Source of the DNA: Tubulanus polymorphus
Taxonomy: Eukaryota; Nemertea; Palaeonemertea; Tubulaniformes; Tubulanidae
Assembly: GCF_964204645.1 (NCBI RefSeq)
Contig: NC_134035.1
Location: forward strand, 2,308,001 to 2,372,000
Length of the DNA stretch: 64,000 nucleotides
Reading direction: 5' to 3'
Both the position numbers and the translations under genes were made by a program. The notes beneath the pieces are model-generated. The model saw only the letters and a program-made list of their open reading frames with translations, was not told the DNA's origin and made no database searches. Each line of letters begins with the position of its first letter. The first letter of the stretch is position 1. Below, one piece after another: positions 8,745-20,628 of this stretch.

Positions 8745-11393
8745 GGAAAAAAACTGCTCGTGGCATCTAGAACCCGTCGTTCTCTCCCAGACGAAACTAG
8801 GAATATCCCCGATTCAAATTTACTCTTAAGCCTAATTCTTTCATAGAAAATTGTTTCTTTAATAGTTTCAGAGCATTTTTTTCTGGTTACAGTGTTAGTG
8901 GTAGTTGAATGCACGATTTTAGAGAATAAAATTTAATTTGCTTGAAATTCTTCCTTTGGCATGTGAGCCTATCGCTTTACCGGATGCTAATACATTCCGC
9001 TGACAAAAGAGTTCTATCAAAAATGGTTTTAAATTCGTTTTAAAAAGATGATCTCCTTCGAAAAACCTAAAACGATAGTAGAATTATTCATATACAATGG
9101 AATCGTATTAAACATTGAACGAAATTCGGCTAAGAAAAATATCTTGATCACTCGCATGCCACAGTATGATAGCGAGGCTGAGTTAGATATCTACCGTACA
9201 GTGCTGCTCCTATGAATTACGATAGCGGAATTTCTGTGAACTAAAATAGTGGCGCATATTTACCGCCGGAATTTAAATTTCCTAATTACGTACAATACGG
9301 ACCAGTGTGGCGCCTAATTCTGATTGAATATGACACTATGAAAACGTTCTGAATTTTGTATGATATTGCTTTATTTTTTAGGTAACATATTTAATTCTTT
9401 TTAACTAAAATTCACTTATTTATCAATTAATATGATATTTGTATACAGAATAACTGATTCATTTACATTTTTGAATGATAAGTTATCATCTGAATTGACA
9501 AAATGTCCATATTTTTTCTTCGATATATTCTAATTGCGCGCAAATAATCAGGGAACATACAAACACCTGTCGTTCTATCCCAGACCATACTAGAAATACC
9601 CCGATTCAAATTTACTCTTTCAAGGCTTATTCTTTTATAGAAAAATTGTTTGGTTCAAACGTTCAGAGCAGTTTTCAGAGTTTAAGAATTTTCCTCGGAA
9701 TCCGGCCCGCAAATCGGTAATTAGTTCGTCCACTACGGCCGTTCGAAGACTTTGGCAAGCGAGTATTATGTTAGTTCACATTTTCCACGCTATCGTTATA
9801 TATAGGGGCAGCACTAGACGGTCGAGATTGAATCGATCGCGCTATTTTTACTGTGGAGCGGGCTCAATTCAATCGCTAATTCTTTATTTACAGTGAACTA
9901 TTCCCTCAATTGATAAAGACTTCAAAGCCACGATGATTTTAAATGTACGAATTTTGATATTGGGTAAAAAGATAAGAATTCATGATATTTCATGTCCCCA
10001 GTTGACTTCGCGGACATGTCACGACAGTGAGCGGGGCCCCGGCCCTGACTCGACCAGTTAGTTACAACGTCAACGGCTTTCTCCCACAGTACACTGCCAC
10101 AGGCTGGGCTCTTGTGTAAAACGAGAATCTGTTAATCCAGTGTGACTGAAAACTGCTGAAAACTTTTGCTTCAGCCTTTACTATGTCAGAGTAATTGTAC
10201 TGTTTTGCTTCCCTTTTCACCCATCCTCCCTCAACCTCACCTCATCCTGCCTCAACCTCACCCCAACCTCTCATCCCATTGGCATTGTCCTCTCATCCCA
10301 TCCTCCCCCAACCTCTCAGTCAGTCTCGCTGTTAATGTGATTTCTATTTTAGTATTTCAGGTTTTCCTCTGTCGGGCTGTCGTGTAAACTTCATCACGAA
10401 TACTGGATGTGGTGGACTTCAACTGAAATTTATCACAGTTTTACTTCTTCAGTCAACTTCTTCCGGACTACTAGTGAACTAACTGGACTACTAGTGAACT
10501 AACCAGACTATTAGTAAACTAACTGGACTATATGTGAACTAACCAGACTATATGTGAACTAACTGGACTATTTAGTCAACTAACCGGACTGAAGTGGATG
10601 ATACTCATAAAAAACAGTCAGTGGTGGACTCCAGGAGGTGTGGAACTCTGTATGTGGATTTGTGGAACTCGGTGGACTACCATTACTGCTAGACAATGGC
10701 TGGTGAGTGTGTGAGTAGAATTTCTTATAAGTTTCCAAAACAATTATGAGAAAGCAGTTTATCTTTAAACACTGTTTACACTGCATTTCATAACAATTGT
10801 CAATGGGGTTATTTGTAGTAGCCTGTAATTGTGTTGCAGGAATATAATCATAATAATATCTCAAAAACTCTGGGGTCCAAGGCCTTTTGAAAATTTAGGG
10901 GGTCCCCCCAAAAATTCGAATTTCTCATTTTCTGGGCCTAGGATCCGAAAAATTCTTTCAGATTTGTAATCAGCACCCGAGAATACATGTCTGTACTGAA
11001 TTTCATCGAAATCTGAGACAAAAATGTTTTGACCCCTGACACTCATTTTGTGGAGTAGCCTACCTTAGATTGCCATTTCTCTGATACACCGGTAACTAGA
11101 CTTAACTCTAACTCTGTATGTTTGATTGGTGGCCTCAAATCTATTAAGTTTCATGTATATTTTTTAGGATGTTTGTCATCATTAGGAACTACATGCATGT
11201 ATTGACGTTTTTGTTTGTTGATCAGGACTACATCAGATGAACTGGATAAGCGTTAGAACTCACCGAGAGGATAAAGAAACAAACGAACACATATTGGGAG
11301 AACTTGACTTCAGTTATAGTGAACTTTATGTCCACGAGGACTAAATATGTGACACTACCGATTGGCAATGTTTGAACTAAAAACAGGGCAACT
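8745..11393. repeat. Tandem segmental repeat, unit A (about 2.65 kb)
   Basis: The sequence from ACTGCTCGTGGCATCT onward is repeated nearly base for base from 11394 (unit B) and from 14566 (unit C), with scattered substitutions and small indels. Shared landmarks are the CGACGGTCGAGATT-type block, a pyrimidine-rich CCTCAACCTCACCCC stretch, a GGACTA...GTGAACTAAC minisatellite and a GGGGGTCCCCCC palindrome. Compared with unit B it lacks about 580 bp after position 10850. No coding domain was recognised. Confidence 0.75.
10457..10590 (+). repeat. About 21-bp minisatellite inside unit A
   Basis: Roughly six degenerate copies of GGACTA-YTAGTGAACTAAC in tandem. The matching array in unit B (about 13096-13199) has fewer copies, so the array has changed length since the duplication. 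Confidence 0.65.
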
Positions 11394-14300
11394 GAAAAAA
11401 ACTGCTCATGGCATCTTGAACGCTCCCAGACGAAACTAGGAATATCCCCGATTCAAATTTACTCTGAAGCCTAATTCTTTCATAGAAAATTGTTTCTTTA
11501 ATAGTTTCAGAGCATTTTTTTTCTGGTTACAGTGAATTAGTGGTAGTTGAATGCACTATTTTAGAGAATAAAATTTAATTTGCTTGAAATTCTTCCTTTG
11601 GCATGTGAGCCTATCGCTTTACCGGATGCTAATACATTCCGCTGACAAAAGAGTTCTATCAAAAATGTTTTGAAATTCCTTTTAAAAAGATGTTCCCCTT
11701 CGAAAAACCTTAAACGATAGTAGAATTATTCATATACAATGGAATCGAATTAGATAATGAATGAAATTCGGCTAAAAAAAATATCTTGTTCACTCGCATG
11801 CCACAGTAAGATAGCGAGGCTGAGTTAGATATCTACCGTACAGTGCTGCCCCTATGAATAACGATAGCGGAATTTCTGTGAACTAAAATAGTAGCGCATA
11901 TTTACCGCCGGTAAAATGCCCTTATTGCGTACAATACGGACCAGTGTGGCGCCTAATTCTGATTAAATATGATACTATGAATACGTTCTGAATTTTGTAT
12001 GACATTGCCTTATTTTTTAGGTAACATATTTAATTCTTTTTAGCTAAAATTCACTTACTTATCAATTAACATAGTATTTATATACAGAATAACTTATTCA
12101 TTTACATTTTTGAATGATGATTTATCATCTGAAGTGACAAAATGTCCATATTTTTTCTTCGATATATTCTAATTGCGCGCAAATAATCAGGGAACATACA
12201 AACACCTGTCGCTCTCTCCCAGACCATACTAGAAATACCCCGATTCAAATTTACTCTTTCAAGGCTTATTCTTTTATAGAAAAATTGTTTGGTTCAAACG
12301 TTCAGAGCAGTTTTCAGAGTTTAAGAATTTTCCTCGGAATCCGGCCCGCAAATCGGTAATTAGTTCGTCCACTACGGCCGTTCGAAGACTTTGGCAAGCG
12401 AGTATTATGTTAGTTCACATTTTCCACGCTATCGTTATATATAGGGGCAGCACTAGACGGTCGAGATTAAATCGATCGCCCTATTTTTACTGTGGAGCGG
12501 GCTCAATTCAATCGCTAATTCTTTATTTACAGTGAACTATTCCCTCAATTGATAAAGACTTCAAAGCCACGATGACTTTAAATGTACGAATTTTGATATT
12601 GGGTAAAAAGATAAGAATTCATGATATTTCATGTCCCCAGTTGACTTCGCGGACATGTCACGACAGTGAGCGGGGCCCCGGCCCTGACTCGACCAGTTAG
12701 TTACAACGGCTTTCTCCCACACTGCCACAGGCTGGGCTCTTGTGTAAAACGAGAATCTGTTAATCCAGTGTGACTGAAAACTGCTGAAAACTTTTGCTTC
12801 AGCCTTTACTATGTCAGAGTAATTGTACTGTTTTGCTTCCCTTTTCACCCATCCTCCCTCAACCTCTCACCCCATCCTGCCTCAACCTCACCCCAACCTC
12901 TCATCCCATTGTCCTCAACCTCTCATCCCATCCTCCCCCAACCTCTCAGTCAGTCTCGCTGTTAATGTGATTTCTATTTTAGTATTTCAGGTTTTCCTCT
13001 GTCGGGCTGTCGTGTAAACTTCATCACGAATACTGGATGTGGTGGACTTCAACTGAAATTTATCACAGTTTTACTTCTTCAGTCAACTTCTTCCGGACTA
13101 CTAGTGAACTAACTGGACTACTAGTGAACTAACCAGACGATATGTGAACTAACTGGACTATATGTGAACTAACCAGACTATATAGTCAACTAACCGGACT
13201 GAAGTGGATGATACTCATAAAAAACAGTCAGTGGTGGACTCCAGGAGGTGTGGAACTCTGTACGTGGATTTGTGGAACTCGGTGGACTACCATTACTGCT
13301 AGACAATGGCTGGTGAGTGTGTGAGTAGAATTTCTTATAAGTTTCCAAAACAATTATGAGAAAGCAGTTTATCTGTAAACACTGTTTACACTGCATTTCA
13401 TAACAATTGTCAATGGGGTTATTTGTAGTATAGAGCCTGTAATTGTGTTGCAGGAATTATAATTCAGGCTTTTAGTAAGAGCATCAATTTCTACCTTAAA
13501 AATTAATTGAATATTTGACATCGTTGAATAAAAATCGTTTTTGGACCGAATTTTGCGGGCGAATTTCATAAAAATTTGTGACGAAAATTAAGGGGGTCGA
13601 AACACAAAATCCTGAATATCTCATTTTAGGAGCATCGGATCCGAAATCTAACCTCATATTTGTAATCAGCACCCCAAAAAACACGTCTGCACAAAATTTC
13701 ATTAAAATTGGGCCAAAAAAAAATTTTGACTTTGTACCCCATTTTTGGGGTGCATATTTTGGGCATTAAAACCCTTATTTGCTCATGAAGATGAATTCCG
13801 ATTCAAAATCTGATTGCGGATCCGGCATCTACACCTCACAATACACATTCCTACTAATTTTCGAAGAAATCAGAGAAAAAAAATTTTTCGCCGAAAAAAA
13901 ACTCCTGGACTAACACCTTAGATTTTAGCCATTTTTTGCCAAAAAATTGAATCTCTTCGATTTACTTAAGATTTTAGTCCTCTATATTTTTAGGGGTGCT
14001 GATTCCAAATCTGCAATCAGATTTCGAATATCTCAAAATCTCTGGGGTCCAAGGCCTTTTGAAAATTTAGGGGGTCCCCCCAAAAATTCGAATTTCTCAT
14101 TTTCTGGGCCTCGGATCCGAAATATTCTTTCAGATTTGTAATCAGCACCCAAGAATACATGTCTGTACTGAATTTCATCGAAATCTGAGACAAAAATGTT
14201 TTGACCCCTGACACTCATTTTGTGGAGTAGCCTACCTTAGATTGCCATTTCTCTGATACAACGGTAACTAGACTTTACTCTAACTCTGTATGTTTGATTG

Positions 14301-14565
14301 GTGGCCTCAAATCTATTAAGTTTCATGTATATTTTTTAGGATGTTTGTCATCATTAGGGACTACATGCATGTATTGACGTTTTTGTTTGTTGATCAGGAC
14401 TACATCAGATGAACTGGATAAGCGTTAGAACTCACCGAGAGGATAAACAAACAAACGAACACATATTGGGAGAACTTGACTTCAGTCATAGTGAACTTTA
14501 TGTCCACGAGGACTAAATATGTGACACTACCGATTGGCAATGTTTGAACTAAAAACGGGGCAACT
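11394..14565. repeat. Tandem segmental repeat, unit B (about 3.17 kb)
   Basis: Second copy of the unit, collinear with unit A except for extra sequence at about 13455-14035. That extra part is itself made of diverged copies of the neighbouring module: GGATCCGAAAT followed by TTTGTAATCAGCACCC recurs at 13636-13680 and 14110-14155. Confidence 0.75.
13455..14035. repeat. Extra 580 bp in unit B built from a degenerate module
   Basis: Absent from unit A at the matching point. It contains two or three diverged copies of a module with GGATCCG, a GGGGTGCTGATT or complementary AATCAGCACCCC block, and runs of A. It is either an insertion in unit B or a deletion in unit A. The short ORFs across it show no domain. 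Confidence 0.5.
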
Positions 14566-15714
14566 GAAAAAAAAACTGCTCGTGGCATCTTGAACCCGTC
14601 GTTCGCTCCCAGACGAAACTAGGAATATCCCCAATTCAAATTTATTCTGAAGCCTAATTCTTTCATAGAAAATTGTTTCTTTAATAGTTTCAGAGCATTT
14701 TTTTTCTGGTTACAGTAAATTAGTGGTAGTTGAATGCACTATTTTAGAGAATAAAATTTAATTTGCTTGAAATTCTTCCTTTGGCATGTGAGCCTATCGC
14801 TTTACCGGATGCTAATACATTCCGCTGACAAAAGAGTTCTATCAAAAATGTTTTGAAATTCCTTTTAAAAAGATGTTCCCCTTCGAAAAACCTTAAACGA
14901 TAGTAGAATTATTCATATACAATGGAATCGAATTAGATAATGAATGAAATTCAGCTAAGAAAAATATCAGTATTACTCGCATGCCACAGTAAGATAGCAA
15001 GGCTGAGTTAGATATCTACCGTACAGTGCTGCCCCTATGAATAACGATAGCGGAATTTCTGTGAACTAAAATAGTAGCGCATATTTACCGCCGGTAAAAT
15101 GCCCTTATTACGTACAATACGGACCAGTGTGGCGCCTAATTCTGATTATATATGATACTATGAATACGTTCTGAATTTTGTATGACATTGCCTTATTTTT
15201 TAGGTAACATATTTAATTCTTTTTAGCTAAAATTCACTTACTTATCAATTAACATAGTATTTATATACAGAATAACTTATTCATTTACATTTTTGAATGA
15301 TAATTTATCATCTGAATTGACAAAATGTCCATATTTTTTCTTCGATATATTCTAATTGCGCGCAAATAATCAGGGAACATACAAACACCTGTCGCTCTCT
15401 CCCAGACCATACTAGAAATACCCCGATTCAAATTTACTCTTTCAAGGCTTATTCTTTTATGGAATAATTGTTTGGTTCAAACGTTTCAGAGCAGTTTTCA
15501 GAGTTTAAGAATTTTCCTCGGAATCCGGCCCGCAAATCGGTAATTAGTTCGTCCACTCCTGCCGTTCGAAGACTCTGGCTAGCGAGTATCATGTTAGTTC
15601 ACGTTTTCCACGCTATCGTTATACATAGGGGCAGCACTAGACGGTCGAGATTGAATTGATCGCGCTATTTTAACTGTGGAGCGTGCTCAATTCAATCGCT
15701 AATTCTTTATTTAC
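14566..15714. repeat. Tandem segmental repeat, unit C (truncated)
   Basis: Matches the first 1.15 kb of units A and B up to TTCTTTATTTAC at 15714, where homology stops abruptly. A and B continue as CAGTGAACTATTCCC; C continues as TAATTGAGGTC. The break marks the end of the tandem duplication. Confidence 0.75.
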
Positions 15715-16456
15715 TAATTGAGGTCTACGTTTAAAGTGAGATTGAAGTGAAATAAAACATTAGAACGGTTACAGTTAGATTCCTTGTTTCGTGTCAATGT
15801 TATCGTTCGGTATTCATATTGACTTATCAGTCACTTGCCTGGAAATCAGAGATAACTCATTCGATTCTAAGCAGATCAAGTCAGGGAAAACAACATGCAT
15901 GCCAGGGAATAGTCAAGGAACTGATTTAGAAACGACTGCATTGTTTTCAGATACCGACTCTACCGACCGTATCTGTGATACACTATAGAAACAGTCGTTT
16001 CTAAAATAAGTTCAAGTACGTTAGACAAATTAACTACGTTGCCCCAATTTACTAAAACTATGGACAATGCGAATGAATGTTGAATTCCGGGTTCTACTAC
16101 TATTTTTACTAACAAATTCGAGGTCTGATAATTTCTTTGTGTTGTCGAAAACGGTTTCTAATTCATTTTCAGGTTTTCATTTATTGCCATCCAACGATTT
16201 TGTCATTACTGGATGTACTAATGATGACTGAGACGAATTTGTTTTTAACAGTTGAAATGAGTTCATACTCATTTATTTGAGTTGCATAAGAATCCTCCTG
16301 AATTTGAAAGGAGCTGGATTAACCGAAAGATACGACATCGCCCGCCCGCACCAGGTGGTTTCACTGAACCCAGGACGCCTGGTGGGTCCAGCTGGATAAC
16401 TGCCCTAGACAGCATGGAATCAATATACCCACTAGAATTCATGCACAAAATTTGTT
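15715..16456. other. Non-coding stretch after the tandem units
   Basis: No gene recognised. At 15930-16005 a TAGAAACGACT ... AGTCGTTTCTA hairpin is followed by AAGTTCAAGTACGTTAGAC. A related hairpin with the same 3' flank, in the same orientation, occurs at 20131-20240, so it is a small dispersed element. Confidence 0.45.
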
Positions 16457-16643
16457 CATTCATTTCGTCGACAAATTATATCATATCATTTTTCTGGTTG
16501 CAGGCTCAAGTTGCATATTTGAACAATGACCTGTCGCGCACGACTAACTGGAACCGTGACCGGGACGTGATTAGCCTATATACATTCTGTACATTAGTCA
16601 GAGATATATCGGCTGTCATACGAGACACACGTACAGTTTTGTA
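16457..16643 (+). repeat. Dispersed 180-200 bp repeat, copy 2
   Basis: Second copy of the 8510-8710 repeat. It also marks the left outer limit of the inverted duplication around the palindrome; its inverted partner is at 19625-19830. Confidence 0.6.
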
Positions 16644-17304
16644 GGGATTTAGGATATCGACTCTGAGAGAAAATACGTGAGATTTTTGGAACGGAAATAC
16701 ATTATTTGGAATTCTCAAATTCGAAATTTCAAAAACCCTCGTTCGTATCAGGATGATATTGACTCCGTAGCTGCAAGCTAATAGTTTTTGAAACGGGAAT
16801 TCGCTATCCGACTAACACGAATCCGAATTCTCGAATTCATCGTTCACATCTGGATAAACTGCAGCAATCAGTGTTAGAGCTGAGGATATCGTAGAATGGA
16901 TTCTCGTTGTAGACGACGACGCTATAAGAAATCTGTAAGGGATAAACTAGTGTAATATCGGGATATAATAAGCTGATAATCGATCAGTGTATCGGACAAT
17001 GATCATCGGATTAATTATCAAACGTGATCGCTAATTGAGAAAACCTTTGGTGAGACATTTTAGTGATGTTTATTTGAATTCATTTATTTTCAAACTTGAG
17101 GTTAAGTCAGATTCCTGTTTGTTCTTCGTTAATTCATTCATGTATGATTAACCATGTTCAAAAATAAACATAAATATATCATAATTAGTATTCTATATTG
17201 GATGTTGTTTTATTCATTCCACTCTTATTGTGATACTCTAAAGATATTTAATGACTGGGAGGATTCGATCATAGGACAGAAGCTCTAAAATACCCTGGCA
17301 GGCG

Positions 17305-17600
17305 GTGAATAACAGCGCTGGCAAGTGAGGAAATTGGCATGTTTTTTCCCTGGCAAGCGAGGAAACTGGGAGGTCAGGAAACTGGCTCTTTTTTGCCCTG
17401 GCAAGCGAGGAAACTGGTTCCTTTTTGCCCTGGCAAGCGAGGAAACTGGCTCTTTTTTGCCCTGGCAAGCGAGGAAACTGGCTCTTTTTTGCCCTGGCAA
17501 GCGAGGAAACTGGCTCCTTTTTGCCCTGGCAAGCGAGGAAACTGGCTCCTTTTTGCCCTGGCAAGCGAGGAAACTGGCTCCTTTTTGCCCTGGCAAGCGA
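17305..17600 (+). repeat. 32-bp tandem repeat array, left arm
   Basis: About nine head-to-tail copies with CTGGCAAGCGAGGAAACTGG and a T-run spacer. The period is 32 bp, so every reading frame cycles through the array, which explains the long overlapping ORFs on both strands. A single remnant lies at 24698-24735. Confidence 0.85.
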
Positions 17601-18034
17601 GTATCGGTCCGGTCCCGCATATTATAGGTCCGCATCCGTAAAATGCCTGCCTCTCCTGGGGGAAGAGGCCTCTTTGGCTCCTTTTTGCCCTGGCAAGCGA
17701 GTATCAGTCCGGTCCCGCATATTATAGGTCCGCTTCCGTAAAATGCCTGCCTCTCCTGGGGGAAGTGGCCTCTTTGGCTCCTTTTTGCCCTGGCAAGCGA
17801 GTATCGGTCCGGTCCCGCATATTATAGGTCCGCTTCCGTAAAATGCCTGCCTCTCCTGGGGGAAGTGGCCACTTCGCCTAGGAGAGGCAGCCACATTGCG
17901 GAAGCGGACCTATAAAATGCGGGAACGGACCAATACTCGCTTGCCAGGGCAAAAAGGAGCCAAAAAGGCCACTTCGCCTAGGAGAGGCAGCCACAATGCG
18001 GAAGCGGACCTATAAAATGCGAGACCGGACCAAT

Positions 18035-18345
18035 ACTCGCTTGCCAGGGCAAAAAGCAGCCAGTTTCCTCGCTTGCCAGGGCAAAAAGCAGCCAGTTTCC
18101 TCGCTTGCCAGGGCAAAAAAGAGCCAGCTTCCTCACTTGCCAGGGCAAAAAAGAGCCAGTTTCCTCGCTTGCCAGGGCAAAAAAGAGCCAGCTTCCTCAC
18201 TTGCCAGGGCAAAAAAGAGCCAGTTTCCTCGCTTGCCAGGGCAAAAAGGAGCCAATTTTCTCGCTTGCCAGGGCATCATGGGGCCAGTTTCCTCGCTTGC
18301 CAGGGCATAAAGGAGCCAGTTTGCTCACTTGCCAGGGCAAAATAG
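18035..18345 (-). repeat. 32-bp tandem repeat array, right arm (inverted)
   Basis: About nine copies of the same 32-bp unit in the opposite orientation (CCTCGCTTGCCAGGGCAAAA), decaying toward the outer end, where the spacing and the T/A-run change. Confidence 0.85.
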
Positions 18346-18637
18346 AGCTCATTTCCTCACTAGAGCTCGGGCTCTTTTTTATCGCCTTCCAGGGTATTTT
18401 AGAGCCTCTGTCCTCAAACCTATGAGCGAATCCTACCAGTCATCAAATATCTTTAGAGTCTCACAATAAGAGCGGAATGAATAAAACAATGATAACAACC
18501 AATATAAAATATCAATTATGATTTATTTATGTTTATTTTTGAAAATGGTTACGAACAGAACAGGAATCCGACTCACCTCACAGTTTTAATATCATAGGAT
18601 AAATGAACCCTAATCAACGCTTATAACACTATCACTT

Positions 18638-18795
18638 AGTGGAACCTCGTTACAGCGAACTCTACGGGACCGGAAAATATGTTCGTTATGACCGATAGTT
18701 CGTTATGTCCAGTTTAATTAGGGACAAAATTCTATATTTGTTATTATCCGATGAATCTTAATTGTATACGAGTTCGTTGTAACGAGGTTCCGCTG
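18638..18795. mobile_element. Pogo/Tigger-like MITE
   Basis: About 158 bp bounded by GTGGAACCTCGTTACAGCGA and its inverted counterpart TCGTTGTAACGAGGTTCCGC. This is the GGAACCTCGTTATAACG-type end seen on pogo-family MITEs in many animals. A second copy lacking its left end lies at 20485-20628. No coding capacity. Confidence 0.65.
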
Positions 18796-18820
18796 AAATA
18801 CACATGTTCTCATTAAAAGG

Positions 18821-19200
18821 CTTTTATCAATTAGCGATCACATTTGAAAATCATTCCGATCAACATTGTTCGAACTTATAATCCCACGAGAATACACACG
18901 TTTATATTCTATGATCAGTTCTTACATTGATTGCTGCAGTTTTCATCCAGATGTGAACGATGAGTTTGAATGTGCGAGTTAAATACAGGAATCAGTTTAC
19001 AAACAACAAACAGTTATCCAACTTTACAACCGCGGTTTGAAAATAAATCATATCTTATCAATCTCGCACGTAATGTAACATAAGTCTCTGTTTCAGTTCA
19101 AAGCGATCGCGTTTTATTATTATTCCGATGAACACGCGCATGTCCGATACACTATCAGATTATTATATCCCGATATTGCACTAGTTTATTCCTTACAGAT
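18821..19200 (-). repeat. Inverted duplicate of 16840-17050, partly repeated
   Basis: CAATTAGCGATCAC, GATTGCTGCAGTTT and CCAGATGTGAACGATG match the reverse complement of 16850-17040. A second stretch, ATATCCCGATATTGCACTAG (from about 19165), matches the reverse complement of 16940-16980. Order and spacing differ from the left side, so the outer part of the inverted repeat has been rearranged. Confidence 0.5.
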
Positions 19201-19624
19201 TTCTTAAGCGTCACAATCTTCAACGAAATCGAGCATTTATTCGGCGAGTATTCTGCGATAACAGTTTTGACTGATCGTTTCAGTTTTGTAAATCCAGATG
19301 TGAACGATCGATAAGTTGATGGTTCAGATGAACGCGTAATCCAAAAAATGAATCCCATATTCTTTAGTTGCAGCTGCTTTGAGTCTCGGGGCTCGTATTT
19401 AAAGTTTGACGGTGAACTGTAGCGATCCAGTCCCCCGCCCTGTGCTTTGAGCTAATATTCCGGAATCGCTACAACTGAACTGTAACCCTACTTAACTACT
19501 ACTGTAAGCTCGGCCCAACTTCGGTTATCTGGGCAACTATATAGTCGAACTAAGTGAAACCGAATACCGTCAGTTAGTCGGAATATTCCGGTTAGCGTAT
19601 TCGGTTATAGTTGCGACCACTAGT

Positions 19625-19830
19625 CGAATAGATACGAAATCTGGCCCTGTCCGTGTGTCGTATGACATATATTTCCAACTGATTCATGTACCGGGTACAC
19701 AATGTCACGTCCCGGTCACGGTCGTGGTTAAGTTAATCGTGCGCGACGCTGCGCATTGATCTAATCATGCGACTTGTAAACTTCTGAACTGAAAAATATG
19801 ATTTATAATTTGTTAATACATGTCAAATAA
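19625..19830 (-). repeat. Dispersed 180-200 bp repeat, copy 3 (inverted)
   Basis: Reverse complement carries ACGACCGTGACCGGGACGTG and ends near AACAAATTATAAATCAT, matching copies 1 and 2. It forms the outer right limit of the inverted duplication around the palindrome. Confidence 0.55.
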
Positions 19831-20484
19831 GTGAAACCTGCTAGATTGCGACAGAGCATAGATTAAAAAATCTTTGACCCATCAAATCAAAACATTAAAA
19901 TGTATATGAAAGTAGAAATAAAGGCAAATGTAAATCTAGTGTACGCGTTGTATGGCAGGAATATTGGGTCGTTTTCGATATTATTGAAACTGAATGGGGA
20001 CGGGTCTGGGCAATGAGTTTATTTTCCTATGAACCTACGTTTAGTTCGACCCTCCAGAAAGATGTTGAAAATCTGATGTTCAGATATGGCCCCCCGTCAG
20101 GTTTCATCACATATAATTATCAACTTATTTAGAAACGACTGGTTGATGTACAGCACAGATCCCGCCTGATACCTGTCAAACTGAAATCATACAGTCGTTT
20201 CTATCCAAGTTCAACACGTTTGAGACGAATTAATTACGTCGCCCAATTAACTAATCTGCTGGTAGTTTGAACAAGTAATCCATGAATGCAATTAAAGAAA
20301 TCATCTTTTTTGGGTTAATCATGTTCCTCTAAACCTCCATCTAGTGGATTTACGGCGAACTATAACCCAGTGAAAAAATTCATAGAAATCCTTGAGAACT
20401 GTTTTGGAAAAGAATTTACCTCGGGTCCAGGATGAAGCAAATCAAAGTTCGAGAAAATCCTCAGACCAGATGATTGACCCCTTC

Positions 20485-20628
20485 TGGCATCAAAATATGT
20501 TCGTTATAACCGATAGTTCATTATATCCAGTATGAAATTAATCAAATTGCTTTACTTGGGACAAAGTCCTATATTTGTTATATCCGATAAACCGTTGTAT
20601 CCGAGTTAGTTATAACGAGGTTCCACTG
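20485..20628. mobile_element. Pogo-like MITE, left end missing
   Basis: Same orientation as the 18638 copy. The shared interior is ATATGTTCGTTATAACCGATAG and the right end is TAACGAGGTTCCACTG, followed by TA at 20629-20630. The left inverted end is not present. Confidence 0.55.

Larger units (their letters stand above)
17095..18585. mobile_element. Foldback-like palindrome with 32-bp repeat arms
   Basis: A 1.5 kb inverted repeat centred near 17868 on the perfect palindrome GAAGTGGCCACTTC. From outside in, each arm has: unique sequence (left ATTCCTGTTTGTTC at about 17110 pairs with GAACAGAACAGGAAT at about 18560); about nine direct repeats of a 32-bp unit containing CCTGGCAAGCGAGG; and a core of about 100-bp modules with GGTCCGCTTCCGTAAAATGC, three on the left and two inverted on the right. 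Long inverted arms made of short tandem repeats are the hallmark of Drosophila Foldback elements; placement in that class is inference. Inner arms are much more alike than outer flanks. Confidence 0.65.

Noticed and set aside
10166-10387. Pro/His/Ser-rich ORF, repeated at 12823-13017
   Set aside because: Product of a low-complexity pyrimidine tract within the tandem units; the two copies differ by indels that shift frame.
17238-18425. Many overlapping repetitive ORFs of about 100 aa on both strands (e.g. 17238-17564, 17285-17635, 17996-18310)
   Set aside because: They are the 32-bp repeat read in every frame; no start context, domain or codon bias.
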